NCBI GenBank assembly: GCA_018287875.1
Contig: JAGVVL010000001.1
Coordinates: 1,860,001 to 1,924,000, forward strand
Direction of reading: 5' to 3'
Length of the DNA stretch: 64,000 bases
Source: Nigrospora sphaerica
Lineage: Eukaryota > Ascomycota > Sordariomycetes > Amphisphaeriales > Apiosporaceae
In this document: in pieces, positions 12,001 to 19,847 of the stretch
Numbering within the stretch: the first letter of the stretch is position 1
How the letters are laid out: each line of letters opens with the position of its first letter
Program-made: the position numbers and the translations under genes
Notes under the pieces: generated by a model
What the model saw: only the letters and a program-made list of their open reading frames with translations
Database searches by the model: none
What the model was told of the DNA's origin: nothing

Positions 12001-12650
12001 CTCTGGCTGGGCCTGGAACTCGCACCAGACCTTCTCCGGTGGAATTGGCTTGCAACTGCGGCGACGCCTAGAAGTGCAGCAGATCGATGTCGACCCGCCG
12101 CCCTGGCATCCTCCTTTTTCTGTAGTCTCGCGAGATCGGCAAACTGCTTGCCGAGCGCTAGGATTTCCTCATCCGTCTGGTCACGCTGAGGAGGGGACGG
12201 CGCGGCTTCAATTGCGCGCCTGGGGTGGTCGTGGCGGCCGGGGGGAGTGAGTTCGCGGCTCCGGCGGTTGATGTAGCCTTTGCCGTAGGCCAGGTCGGAG
12301 CCGACCGAGGAAGAGGACGAGTTGCCGAAGCCGAATAGACGGCGAGTCCGCTTCTTGTGCACCTTGTGACGGGGCCGCTCGGAGGTGGAAGAGAAGAAGG
12401 AGCGCAGGCCGGCCTTGAGAGGGTTTTCGCGAGAGATGTTGACCAAGGACGAGGCGGTGGAGGAGCCTTCGGATTCGGAGGTCGAGATCTTGCGCGACAG
12501 CACGAGGGCGGCGGATTCGCCGGGGGCGTCGTAGGGCGCCGGCACGGGCATCTGATGGTTTTGCAGATGCTCTCGGGAGTCGCGCCGCGACCTGCGCCGC
12601 CGCCGCTCGCTCGCGGGGCTGCGCCGGCGATGATGCTCGCGCGTCATCAT
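1..12650 (-). CDS. lah: Giant repeat protein, Leashin (Woronin-body tether)/'involucrin repeat protein' type; 3' end outside window
   Basis: One uninterrupted frame runs from ATG at 12650 off the left edge (about 4,216 codons, no intron). An in-frame TAG lies just upstream near 12751 and no earlier in-frame ATG exists, so 12650 is the start. Seen: a basic Arg/Ser-rich N-terminus; a short motif with a Ser run followed by SDLAYG at about residues 110-120; a long low-complexity charged region rich in Pro, Ser, Asp and Lys; basic patches such as KKNKKSRSNAWEF and SKKGRRKRKGRKKAQSW; degenerate repeats at about residues 1915-2110; and about 66 tandem 17-residue units (consensus ELDVEPQDVALPPASKG) at about residues 2300-3440. 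Known: giant Pezizomycotina proteins annotated as involucrin repeat protein or Leashin have this build, and Leashin tethers Woronin bodies to the cortex and septal pore. The Leashin identity is inferred from N-terminal character, size and basic patches, not from a search. The coding call itself is very secure. Confidence 0.9.
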   Translation of the reverse strand, partial: MMTREHHRRRSPASERRRRRSRRDSREHLQNHQMPVPAPYDAPGESAALVLSRKISTSESEGSSTASSLVNISRENPLKAGLRSFFSSTSERPRHKVHKKRTRRLFGFGNSSSSSVGSDLAYGKGYINRRSRELTPPGRHDHPRRAIEAAPSPPQRDQTDEEILALGKQFADLARLQKKEDARAAGRHRSAALLGVAAVASQFHRRRSGASSRPSQRSSGDDDDSEWESASEDESSSEDDGLVYGHAPPLPGSPSYRSESSFSAGSSGSDRPDFSPEMERPLTRKPSLVDPRLFGPYNSLRGIVRTPCGFDEVDRRTVEGPRDDSADPMENGSYEDTPLQQVYPVPTSDPTRFDVGRGSIVSAAHEASSRSRPSPIPIQQPKPIVPVSSKLYNATDHEAGESRSSMGRSFAGAAAAAGLASAALAGARSSDGRDDGERPARDERRGSERGEKYQARPLDAKEKKDRDEKPRSRDNYREDRHRKRRERKDAESSLPASSETKGDAPVRPDDRDKRRRDEYRNDDPSRSANPERDEPPRAEDQRREPESTRKDDRKDVPFAAERAEEANRERKSAGRGFRYDMSQYRRVEDPNRPSSQGPIDPFQFQVPDDAFPTPKNATPQRPLTPNVVTVEREPNFAGLELTEADNKPPPRMSRRDSYEYDLDRTQRTREQSKQSSAPLAIAAATDNHRGRSSSRGGDLSSRNRSPRTSHPRDTVQEEADRHYREQRMAQRTNEGRSSDSTSERSVIDKWKDDPAPQSPQAIEIVAPPDAEERTEVKNPYDKPNADVRIDNILSPTELAVYQASDRRGEHPLLVRDPSAERARPTLNLVQPTPVPSPLPEKQEPAAPSTREPKELPPVDVAAAQSAPDVVNEPRGDVTTTPGTPSSKAVSWGENKTKRYVAESPVRTRDAEPSSSAPVVVSAETPKARPGKKNKKSRSNAWEFITSAIGGGSSAIGAAPSASVPTGEPEEPQPRATLRSEPSSAFSFEDLGEEPPVVGPKPARSRDQNTPGSFPEDLDFAATIAAGLEDSGFNPDIVFKDATYHKRNSPPGSNEPGNYQAPFVETIPDVGTGSQPEAARGTTQEHGYVIGELPAAPAEEKATHASSSHAYPSQANPETRETGKPADSQNFDRSEIIVVEDEADGLPPATVGDKGYRPATKSSKSEQKQKDVTAESSPLQNDSSVGSASAKDDKRTDTNTADEPDNASQRPQPTESRPVATQGEIKSAETESRSARVSAPVDDFQSSPQAKNAPVDDEWSNPRKAMKNPSRYSDTPIVPSRSVSPQKQFLGSTGGTADQNLPKPGEESSKPRESVEQPKEPSATEALPISSPTFDTPESPNWRRAGDDFSALEAMTDLFDWDTEPTPIKLKHDTSEYHSPPRSTPSADPFSDANAIPHDASTAPEGSSKDKKSGPFDKPSKSIKPVLQDPMGHEAPSGSQPTSRGWPEGPGETPRRASRASSLPRAESYSGAPVRESHAAALARSGSYNGVTKKERTNPFSRFGLGGDKDKRASDEDVGGGEPPDRGRKREPLDKDDPRAQAYRRANTFNNLDDIRSLASGSSRKDKTKLDKDKKNSAGPRLFNRFKSSIGMADEKDRPRKSEDSKRSMDEPERPRKSEDGKKNSFLDNAGTLGAGAGLAGAAASQMFGQNATDVASEKEAHSVPNTPPRRSPSPNESDIYDPEIVQREIRPAIDPQYGDLLPLPPSAPGSPTPETDELPALPDSRPQTPEHERQLLREPRGKSIHIRRKSANEAPVNFKTHSQSAVPIQFRLPPRPNSTSPHLRRAFSSALSSPTNDVFFNPPSRTPYPPSWSHGSRSLKPLSLVAKTSKEPLRPLTAPNGRLSPTDWYEPMNTGGQGFDPVRESQKRQANMAGFPLMLDPASEPKRAPAGFPFTSFVAEHMDALAFGPADIPLPAAEDGELDLAPQDVPLPAATDKELEADSRDTPLAVTHAGESQPEARDMPLPRATEGELEASSRKVPLPPLTKGEPDTLLAANDRELDIKAQDVVLPSGLGGELNVKPDDTSLQPALQEETPRVSSDRELNTEPRHVFRPSPLGGGRAIKSKGIPRPARVDAKRDIDPCDVPLPEVDELELQGNRWEESVVELKRRFGHLMNPRIKFSEERTKHKASNLRSTSSSGKATPVARDDRQLHSQVPHTGPFQRNPFAGVDMAAMRNRLGSSTPAPVDPMSKDGRPLLIHRSSPSGLPVIRAPVFAKEDDAKLANISGQATDAKPNSEHYLESVAGPRAVAASSTALLNVDEPAGLIDGSKPESVNKKDAEKTNAMSLAQDEASPFTEAPGQDDSDVPLPLATDRELEVNPRDVPLPFAKARELEIEPQDVPLPPATTSELEADPRDIPLPIYIEGELEADHHYVPLQPATAKVLEADPEEISLPAFVEGELEADPQDIPLPAFVKGKLEADPRDIPLSPSKAGELEVEPQDVPLPSAAAKELEADPEDIPLPAFIEGELEADPRDIPLPPFKLGKLEADPCYVPLPPAAATELEADPQDLPLPAFVEGELEAEPQHIPLPAALDKELDVDPEDVPLPPLVKGELEVDSQSVPLPIAAEGELDAELQDATLLPAPKGELDVDPEDVPLPSLVERELEMDPQFVPLPFAAEDELAIEPADVALPPALEGELDVEPVDVALPLAVKGELNLDPEFVPLPFPAEGDLDIESQDVTLPPASKGELDVEPQDVALPPASKGELDVEPQDVALPLASTGELDIEPQDVTLPPASKGELAVEPQDVALPPASKGELGVEPQDVALPLASTGELDVELQDVTLPPASKGELDVEPQDVALPPALYGELDVEPADVALPPASKGELDAEPRAVALPPASKGELDIKPQDVTLPPASKGELDIEPQDVALPPALYGELDVEPADVALPPASKGELDAEPRAVALPPASKGELDIKPQDVTLPPASKGELDIEPQDVALPPALYGELDVEPADVALPPALYGELDVEPQDVALPLASTGELDVEPQDVTLPLASMGELDVEPQDVALPPALKGELDAEPRAVALPPASKGELNIKPQDVALPLASKGELDVEPQDVALPPALHGELDVEPQDIALPPASKGELDVEPRDVALPPSLYGELDVEPQDVALPPALYGELDVEPQDVALPPALYGELDVEPQDVALPPALYGELDVEPQDVALPLASKGELDVEPRDVALPLALHGELDVEPQDIALPPASKGELDVEPRDVALPPALYGELDVEPQDVALPPALYGELDVEPQDVALPPARKGELNVEPADVALPPASKGELDVEPRDIALPPALYGELDVEPQDVALPLASTGELDVEPQDVALPRALKGELDVEPGDVALPPVLEGELDVKPQDVALPAALEGELDIEPFDIALPPVFEGELNVEPWDVSLPAVLKGELVVEPQDVILLAAIEEELDVEPQDVALPAALKEELNIESQDVALLPSFDNDVLTTPGTRVNGTPLPEPMLSAMTNDASLSNPSESAPVPFTAPLKDKRMASTPNETGKSSPFANGDMSVAANGHVSSLQIEQTQSEGEMADSPSNIPGIENHAHDQTVAFATSSKENMVPTILHPEPRSLIDSEELDSQTGDNVASEPSRVGAQVVIQPDTQNRTTAAEYSTSGVEMPASFAEQGEDTEYVTKLEAEDADTDTQQLQESPVPQIGGPRAEIQSLPDWQADANSKVTADDSVSQAGEHVVLIPQLEVQSEPESQSSPTLPLKEITEEKRQSVAGVPTLDSAHESGTSATHRRSTDNYRVTEAEAHASASVKDGELQATATRAPSANTQPVTHTVALEQTQAEVPTAQIHPQALDAGASTSLQEEEGADPTVSSSMEVGTASHMSQDDAITGRETPSQTLEQVDPVLREGQVQGSERPLILDRQVPPSSANLLSDSASQLPVTDGSAPSDKQGSKEPQEPVILESAAPVDELPRTAVSPQLQPFVMSDMHPEAQQSSVVFVGDAHADDQKKLTGALEDSMQTAGNRAPREDLRRYAAPQHPPRQVEGQKEPGDADLATFQGQPRERALDRSSDQIQDGTLDGARQEVHGDVVPTEPPLSPTASKKGRRKRRGKKAQSWGAEPGMASSMVEAGPSLENAAIQEKQEALTHETETAPIPEDKLDQGQEQVPRADEADGSRMLDESLVWHDAKESQQGMQAVNPQAGISTGEPEPAPKLSDVVFEDAERSQSQAHAGEGPGSRRSSSGATGLQRGDAGYFLSAPAMQQIPTTVP
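2335..5745 (-). repeat. 51-bp tandem repeat array coding for a 17-aa unit (about 66 copies)
   Basis: Inside the giant gene the sequence repeats every 51 bp, exactly 17 codons, so the frame is kept. On the coding strand units read ELDVEPQDVALPPASKG with variants. Two subfamilies are visible. Units at about 4640-5745 (protein N-terminal side) are diverged, of the type ELEADPEDIPLPAFVEG. Units at about 2640-4640 are nearly identical at the DNA level. Further degenerate units lie at about 6320-6930, separated by some 580 bp of unique coding sequence. Confidence 0.95.
3791..4330 (-). repeat. 204-bp higher-order repeat (4 x 51 bp), about 2.7 copies
   Basis: The marker cgacgtccgcaggctccac starts at 3791, 3995 and 4199, exactly 204 bp apart. 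Each 204-bp block holds the same ordered set of four distinguishable 51-bp units, so blocks rather than single units were duplicated. The third copy diverges at about 4310. A separate block at about 3185-3370 holds four almost identical consecutive 51-bp units. Confidence 0.9.
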
Positions 12651-15414
12651 CTTGGGAGCTGGGGCGCGCGCGCTTCTAGTTTCCGTCCATCCGCGGCGCT
12701 GTCGGGGTAGTGTTGGGCCGTCGGCGTCGTTGTCGTAATGGTTGGCGATGGGCTATTGAGTCAAGCTCGCGGAGCAAAACCTAATCCTGTAGGGGTCGCA
12801 GGTAGGTAGCAGACGTAGATGTATTAAATTGTTTTGTTCGGGTGCTGGGCCTGGGTGCGGATACAGCCGTCCTGGAGGTTCGATGTCAAAGCAAGCTCCA
12901 CCTCCCTCCAACTAAGATGTACTTACGAGGGTTTTATGGTGGAGGGAGGAACTTGAAGGAGTGGCGACGGCGGCTATGGCACGGATGGATAGATACCGAG
13001 CAGTGGAAAGTACGGATCACAACTGTGCAAGGCAAAGCAAGCAAGCAGCTAGTCCGCTCATGCGAGTGTGTCCGATGTATGTAGGTCAGAAGCAGGCAGG
13101 CCGCCGGCCAAGTATTAGTTTGTTGTATGCACACCCACCTTGCCCAAGTGAGAGTGAGTGCGTGAGGTGGCTGGGGGCCGCCCGTCTCCCCCATGTTAGT
13201 CCCGGCGGTTCAGCTCGTTCCCTGTCCCACGCCGGCCCCCCCAGAGACGAGGCGTATATGTGGCATTCCGATAGATTCGCGCACGTATGGCCGCCAGTAT
13301 GCACTTTTCCCCGGCCCTATGCAGCTGGTGTTGCTTACTCTGAAGGCCGCGCCGATTACACTCGTGGCAGAATCTTTTATGCTTGCTACCGAGGCGGTGT
13401 CCAAACAATCTCTCCCACTTGAAGTAATACTTTATACTACCATATTCATGCGTGCCTCGTACCTTGGTTTTTCATCTGCTCCTGTCCCGTATGCGGGTCA
13501 ATCGTTTACTCAGTAGGTCGTAGCTTGTCGCTTCTTATGTCCATTTCCACGGCATAGACGGCCCTTGTCGCATCCTCTTCTTCCGTGGCAAGTCAATTCT
13601 TCAGCGGCCTATATGACTTCTACCCATTCCATTTACACCCGTAGGCAGTGGGCCCCCGACCGTCGATTCGAGAGCCCTTTCCACCGCCATATACTCGAGC
13701 CAAGGCCCTACCTACCATGGGTCGCAACCCTTCCAGTTGACAGTCTCGGGGATGGAAGTGCGCCGTTTTTTCTGGAACTCACCGACCTCTACGCCAGATT
13801 GCCTCCCCTCCATGTCACACTAGCTCTGTCAACCACTACCCGAATCTGACGAAGGCGGGGCCGAGGGACCCTCCTCGCCCTCCTCGCAATGCAGTCGACG
13901 GACTGACACGTAGCGACCCTTGTGCTACTCCGGCCCTCGCTCGGGCGAATCGCGCGACGACCATCCGTGTCCAACCCTTGATCAAGTGGGTTGGCCTGCA
14001 TGCCTCTGCCGTTCTGATACGATGGACGCCGAATTAGATGATGCTCACTTTCTCCCATCACCCACTGTCCTGTCGAACTGTCTCGCCTGTCTCTTGAACG
14101 CTCGCTCCTATCCCGTAGTGCCCGTACGACTCTCCACATTGCCTTTCGCCGTCGGCTTTTCTTATTTGCAAGGTTTTGCTCTACTTGTCTTCCCCACGAT
14201 GCCACTTGCCAGCTTACCTTCGGCTCCGTCTTGACGTTGTCCGCAAAAAGGCGTTTTGCCGCGTCGGATTCCCAACCTTCCTGGCCATGCTTTTTCCAGC
14301 CCACATCGAGTCCTGATTGGGCCGTTGCCACTTTTTCTTTTCTCTGTGGCCTGCTGTGAGAAGGATATACCTGGAAGCCCACAGGTCGGCTAAACCAGCT
14401 TCGACTCGACTAGTACTTACCGCTCCCAACCTCATCAAGACGCATACATAGGAGGTAGGGGGGCCTTAGGTAATTCAAAGCCGGGAAACAGGAGTGTAGT
14501 TGTCTGCAGATACATATACTCGGATCCCCTCAAATTTTTGCTGCTACCTAGTTAGAAGTTTGGCATGCATCATGCGCTAGAACGGACCGTGCTTGGCAAG
14601 TGCATGCGGGTGGACGGAAAAGTCCAGCCTGCCTTTTTGCACCGGTCAGAGATGGATGTTGCCGGGCGGGTTCCGACGGGTGATTACTTGGTAGGTACGT
14701 ACTTAGTATCTACTTATTTAAAGTACGTGTCTACGTTGGGCAGACGTACGTTCCATTTTACAAGCGTCTTATATGGATTGTCACTCGCCGTAGGCGGAGT
14801 GGTGACTGGTTGCGAAAAAGGGGGGGACTAGGTGTGCGCGCCCCCAACCAAGATAAGATGTAGCACCCGAAGCAGGCCAGACGGGACTGGGAGACGTGGT
14901 CCACGGAAAAGGAGGTGTAGCGCTAACAGGTTCGTACGGCGGGTACTCATTGGCTCGGCGATTCGGATGCTACAGTACGACCACCTGTTCATCAATGCTG
15001 CCGGTGCTAACTCGAGAGGCATCATGTTCTTGTCATTATCAAGGGGAGCCTTTCTATCAATCACGAAGAGGCGGTACATACTAGAGCATGCACGCTGATA
15101 ACCTATGCCGACCGTCCTTCGTGAGGCGGTAATACCTCCCGCCGGACTCTCCGTAGCTGCTGGCTTCGGCAGGCCCCAACCCTATGTAATGGACGAGGAT
15201 ACGCTCCGAGACACGACGCGCAAAAGTATCCTGTCTGAAGCTGCGAAAGGGGTATAATGCAACGCAGCCTTGGTATGACCCATGCTGCATGGAATGAAGA
15301 GAGAAGAGGGTAGGACGAAGGGGAAACCCAGCCCAGGAGTGCGGCCTTCCACAGGATGAAGCAGCAGACCATTTCCGCCGCCAGTGGTTCGTCCAGTCCA
15401 TTCGGGGGCCTGTC
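12651..15414. other. Spacer, no gene seen
   Basis: This 2.8-kb stretch lies between the start of the giant gene and the 3' end of the GT34 gene, so it holds the giant gene's promoter and the GT34 3' UTR. Reading frames of up to 197 codons occur on both strands (for example 13789-14382 minus), but they lack protein-like composition and recognisable motifs. Short TAGGTA/CTACTT-rich runs occur at about 14690-14730. Confidence 0.6.
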
Positions 15415-16899
15415 TTACAGCTTGACTTTTTGTCCCGTAAGCTTGAACCATATGACGGCAACCAAATCCTCCTTGAAGCGCTCCCAGGGGTTCCGGTTGA
15501 GGTAGTAACTGAGCTCGCGAAAGTTGTACATTTCTCCCCAGCAATCCCGGCCCCATTCACAGCCGGCCATGTTGACAACAAAGTCACGATCCTTGGAGTC
15601 GTAATGGATGCGTGTATCGTTACCGTTGTCGGAGCACGCCCCGGTGGGAAAGCTGTTGATCTTCCTCTGCGGGAGAAAGGCCGTGTGCTTGCGGATCCAC
15701 GGCTGCGTCGTGTACAGCTGCTCCAGGGCGTCCTGCTCCTTGTGCTCCCACTCCATGTGCTTCTGCTCGTACGACACAGGGTCCCACCAGATGTCGAGCA
15801 GCCGGTCAGTCCATTCGCTGCGGCGGACGAAAAAGGAGCCCAAGTTGAAACCAGAACAATCCTGCGGCAGCATGAGGTTGATCGAGGCGGCATTGCCGTC
15901 GCCTTGCACGTTCTGCGACTCGGCATCGAGGTAGTTGGCCTTGATGGGGTGCGTGATGTTGAGGGGATTGTACTCGTTGATGTCGCGGTAGACTTCCCGC
16001 TCGATGTGGTTAAATATGTGATCCTGCAGGGAGTACGACGGTTCCATAACGAAGGTGTTAAGATCAAGCCACCAGACCCTATACCAGTTAGCCTGCCGAC
16101 CCGGCCCTCACAGTGGCGTTGAAAGACTCACCACTCAGCCTTGGGGTATTTTCTGAAAGTATTGCGAATGCTGTCCACCTTCTCCCAACTCTCGCGCCAT
16201 TCGTGGGCGTAACGCTTCTTGGTGCTCATGTCGACAATCTCGAGATCGTAGCCCCATCGCGCGGCATACCTACGCTTGTTCCTGACACTATCTCGTTCGA
16301 TCGCCCATTCGCGCGCGCCTTTCCATTCCATGACGCCGCCCCCGATGTTGGCGGCGAGGATGATGACATATTTTTGACCGCCACCCAGCCAGGTCGTGCG
16401 TCTCCAGTAGTACCACAGGGCTGTAAGGTTAAGTCAGTCGAGAGGACCCCAGCAGCGTGGAGGGCAGGCAAGACCTACGGGTAACCCAGAAAATGGTATA
16501 ACACAGGAGAAGGATGGCGGCGAGCAGCATGCGGATCTTCCATTTCCTGCCCATGCGCGCCATGATGCCACGTAGCCTTCCCGGAAGCGGCACGTTCCAT
16601 CTGGCGCGCCCCGGCTTCTCTTTCTCGGCGTACCGGTCCGGGCCGGTCTGGAAAGTCGGCAGGCTTTGTGATATGCGCCGCATGTGGCGGGTCAGGAAGC
16701 CCGAGTTCTGGGTCGAGAACGAAGGGTAGCCCGCAACACCCCGGGTCTTGAGTCTGGCGGACTCCCAGGTCACCTTATCACCGTTGGTGCCGGAGAAGGA
16801 CGGCTGGGCCGGGCTCGCCCTGCCGCTGCCGTTGGTGTTGAGGCCTGGGGACGACCAGCCGCCGCCGGGGACAGGAGAGGGGCTGCGACTCAGCGACAT
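15415..16899 (-). CDS. GT34 alpha-1,6-mannosyltransferase, Mnn10/Mnn11 type
   Basis: Spliced product of 457 aa from exons 16899-16479, 16420-16132 and 16078-15415 (introns of 58 and 53 nt, GTAGGT and GTGAGT donors). Known: Mnn10/Mnn11-family proteins are Golgi subunits that extend the alpha-1,6-mannan backbone of N-glycans on cell-wall proteins. Seen: a Ser/Pro-rich cytosolic N-terminus starting MSLSRSPSPVPGG, one membrane anchor at about residues 122-138 (type II topology), the YVIILAANIGGG start of the catalytic domain, and WVWWLDLNTF at about residues 237-246, where DLN stands in the place of the DxD-like metal site. The C-terminal half keeps the SGFNLGSFFVRRSEWT block. The frame upstream of 16899 stays open to about 17308 after a possible splice (17004-16917) but has no ATG, so it is probably 5' UTR. 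Mnn10 versus Mnn11 is not resolved. Confidence 0.88.
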
Positions 16900-19847
16900 G
16901 GCCGTGTTGGGCGTGCCTGGGCAGTTGGGAAAAGCAAGGTGTCAGCAACGGGGTCTGCCGTGCGCGCGCGCGCGTGCGCCCTAGTGTAGGGGCGGGCAAC
17001 ATACCAGGGATGGGGCTCAGGGCCGACGGCTGCAGGTGGCCGGACGAGGACTGAAGGTTCTGCGGCCGGTTACGATAGCCCACCGACGGAGGCGGTGCGT
17101 TGGAGACGGAGGAGCGGCGTCGGTGGTGAGACTGCGCGGGGGTCGAAGTGAAGGCGGTCGAACCCGACGCCTCACCCGGGTTTGGTGAAGCCAGCTTTAA
17201 GGTGTTAGAGGGTACAGCTCGGGAAAGGGTCGCGCGAGGCCGGTTCGAGGCTTGCTGGTACGAGCCAGGGACGCCAGCGAGGCCAATGGCCGCGGAGCTG
17301 CAATGCAAGGTGGCTCAGCCGCCCTTGTGCGGAAACGGATGCGGCAGAGGCCCAACGGATGTCTCACACGCCGCTGCGCTGTGACGGCATCGACGGCAGT
17401 ATCGTGTCGGTTGCTGGAGAACGAACGACGAGTGCGATCTGGGTTTCGTTAGGGAGATAGCCGGACCGGCCAGGGGACGACAATATTATAAGGCGAGCAG
17501 GTGGGAGTGGACGGACGCTGGGTTTGTTGCACGTCGTGGTACGGGACTAGGGACCTAGCCTTTTCCAATGGTGGGTATGTGGACGAGGACAGAGGTCGCG
17601 TTCCAGTTAGTGTCGGGCGGGCCCAGAACGCTGGTTACTTTCCGTGTCAGGGCAAGACGGGTGGGGGGCCGACGACCGCTTCTGGGCAGGGGGTTATCGG
17701 ACGTGAAATCCACCGAGCCAAACGTGGTGGCTACTTATGTAGGCAATGTAGCCCTGAGAATGGGGGGGATCCCTTTGATTTGAACCGTCCTGGGCTGCCA
17801 CGGGTGCAGATGGTTTGCGCCGAGACACGCGGGCCTCACAGAAGGGTGCCCGAACCTGTGAATGGGATGGAATGGGACGCATGCAGGTGTGGGAAGCTAC
17901 ATCATCCAGGGAGATATGTCTTTCTCTAGAACTCTCTCTATCTCTCTTCGCGGGCGACGACGGCAAGGTGGTGCGTTGTTCTCTATGCAAAAGTTCAATC
18001 TGCCCCGTTGTCATGCGGGTGCCGGGATACACGGGTACGTAAGGTAGCAAGCAAACCTCTAAGATACCGCGCCGGGCGACCAGACACAAGTATATATACA
18101 TTACCCACCTAGGTATGCGCCAAGTATCTGGTTGGCAGTCTCGGGGTAGGGTTTATCTTGGAGAGCAAAGATGAGGTATGCAAGATCCTGCGCAGACGAA
18201 GCTTCTCCGTACCACCTGTCCTCCCTACAGCCTGTCCCCAGCTGCAGGTAGGGTACATAATACGACGGACCCGTGATTCGCCCCCAACATGCTCAGGCGG
18301 CCCCTACAACACCTCTGCAGACGGACATGGGAAACTATGGGAGCCCTGTAATTTGGACATGGGCTTGCCAAGTCATCGACCTGCCGTGGCGGTCAATCCA
18401 CTCTTATCAGTAAATCGGTGTCGGCGCTCTCGGCTGCTGCTTGACTGTCAACCTGGACATAAATGCTCTTTGCCAGCTACGGCAATTTCTCTGCCCTCAT
18501 CTAATGCGTTCAGCGCGCTTGTCGCCAAGACTGACCGGTGATACGGAGTACATGTTAGCAGTACCCCGCTCTCCATCAATGAAGAAGCATTTGAGGGGGT
18601 GGGAGAGACAGAGAAGACGAGAGTAGAAAAAATAATAAAGGATCCCTGCCTCCTCCTCAAAGCTTGGGGGTATTTCATGGATCCTCACGATATGCGACTG
18701 TTCCTCATCCACCTCAAAAGGGATCTCACTACTGATTGGACGTGGGGGTTCTGCTTCTGCATGGGTGGTGGATGCCGAGTACCCCGTCCGCTGGTCCGCC
18801 CCTCTACAGCCCAGTAATGGATACCACTTGCGCCATCCATCTCCAGCCTGCCAGCCACGGCCCGGGGACGGGAGGAGAGCATCGTCTTCCAAAGCCATAC
18901 CACGACCTACCTACCCTAACGCTTCGCAGAGCAATGCTCCCAGGCCGCATCCCGGTACCGATTGCTGCGCTGGCCGGTGCGCTGTGCATAGCAGCGTCGG
19001 TCTCGGCTCCCAGGAAAAGTCAGTTGACTGTTGCTAGTCTCCTTCGTCGGGACAGCTCACCTTGCCAAAGCCCGTGCCCTGGGTGCTGTCCGCCTACCTG
19101 GTAGATCTGGAACAACCATGTACACGGTGCCCGGCCTCGTTGGCCGTTAGGAAGCGGGATGGTTTTGGCAACTAGGTTTTTTTTTAACCCAGAAAGCCCT
19201 GGTTACAAAACGGCAGATTTACTAGACCCGACGTATTCGTATCGGGCCTCGGATCTGTCCATAACGGACGTTGCATCATACTTTGGTGTAACGATATCAA
19301 GACCACGAGTGGCAGTAGCTCCTCTCAAACTGCTGCTCCCATCCATATCACCACATGGTCAATTACTGGGCATTCTCTGAGCAGGTACCAGCACCTGCTT
19401 TGGAGCTGATATTAGTTGGTAACCCGTGTGTTTCACTGGTATCACGATATATCTAGCAATACTATGCAGCAGACCGTTTATCAGATTCGACGCAGCACCA
19501 TTGGCTCACCGACATTGTTCTCATGTTTCCAGGGAAACATTCCCGGGTCCTTGCCAGCATGCCGGGTAAATTCATGAGAAGAAGCGTTGTTAGGGGCCTC
19601 CTTGTCGTTTGGCGCCGACGCTGCCTGGACTATATACTTTGCTCAAGGAGTATCTACCTCTCCATTGGAGGTGAAGAATGCTGTTCCACTTCGCCAAGTG
19701 ATCATCCGGGATTCACAGCTCCTAATCGGCTTATCCCCCTCGGCAATCGAGTATCCGCAGCAGAACAACCTACATCTGACTCGTTCCATTTCCTCTGCGC
19801 GTACCACCAAACGCGTCTGTACATGAAGAACTTGAAGAACCGTCATC
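16900..19847. other. Gene-poor spacer with 5' UTR of the GT34 gene
   Basis: The first 400 bp probably hold the GT34 5' leader, possibly with a leader intron (GTATGT at 17004, CAG ending 16917). The rest contains only short reading frames on both strands (for example 17501-17929 plus and 18497-18898 minus) with no recognisable domains. The one small candidate, at 18934, is listed separately. Confidence 0.55.
18934..19104 (+). CDS. Possible small secreted Cys-rich peptide precursor
   Basis: A 56-codon ORF with an ATG start. Residues 1-25 look like a signal peptide (basic Arg, then hydrophobic IPVPIAALAGALCIAASVSA). A spacer follows and ends in LLRR at residues 36-39, a Kex2-type dibasic site. 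The last 17 residues start DSSPC and hold four cysteines in a C-x3-C-x2-C-C pattern, ending PPTW. Secretion and Kex2 processing are inferred from composition only. An ORF this short can arise by chance in GC-rich spacer DNA, and I recognise no homologue. It could also be the first exon of a longer gene. Confidence 0.25.
   Translation: MLPGRIPVPIAALAGALCIAASVSAPRKSQLTVASLLRRDSSPCQSPCPGCCPPTW

Noticed and set aside
13789..14382. 197-codon minus frame upstream of the giant gene
   Set aside because: Same reasons: no motif, competing frames, and no supporting splice sites.
17005..17308. N-terminal extension of the GT34 protein spliced to 16916
   Set aside because: The frame and splice are possible but contain no ATG. 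The protein starting at 16899 has a family-like N-terminus, so this is treated as 5' UTR.
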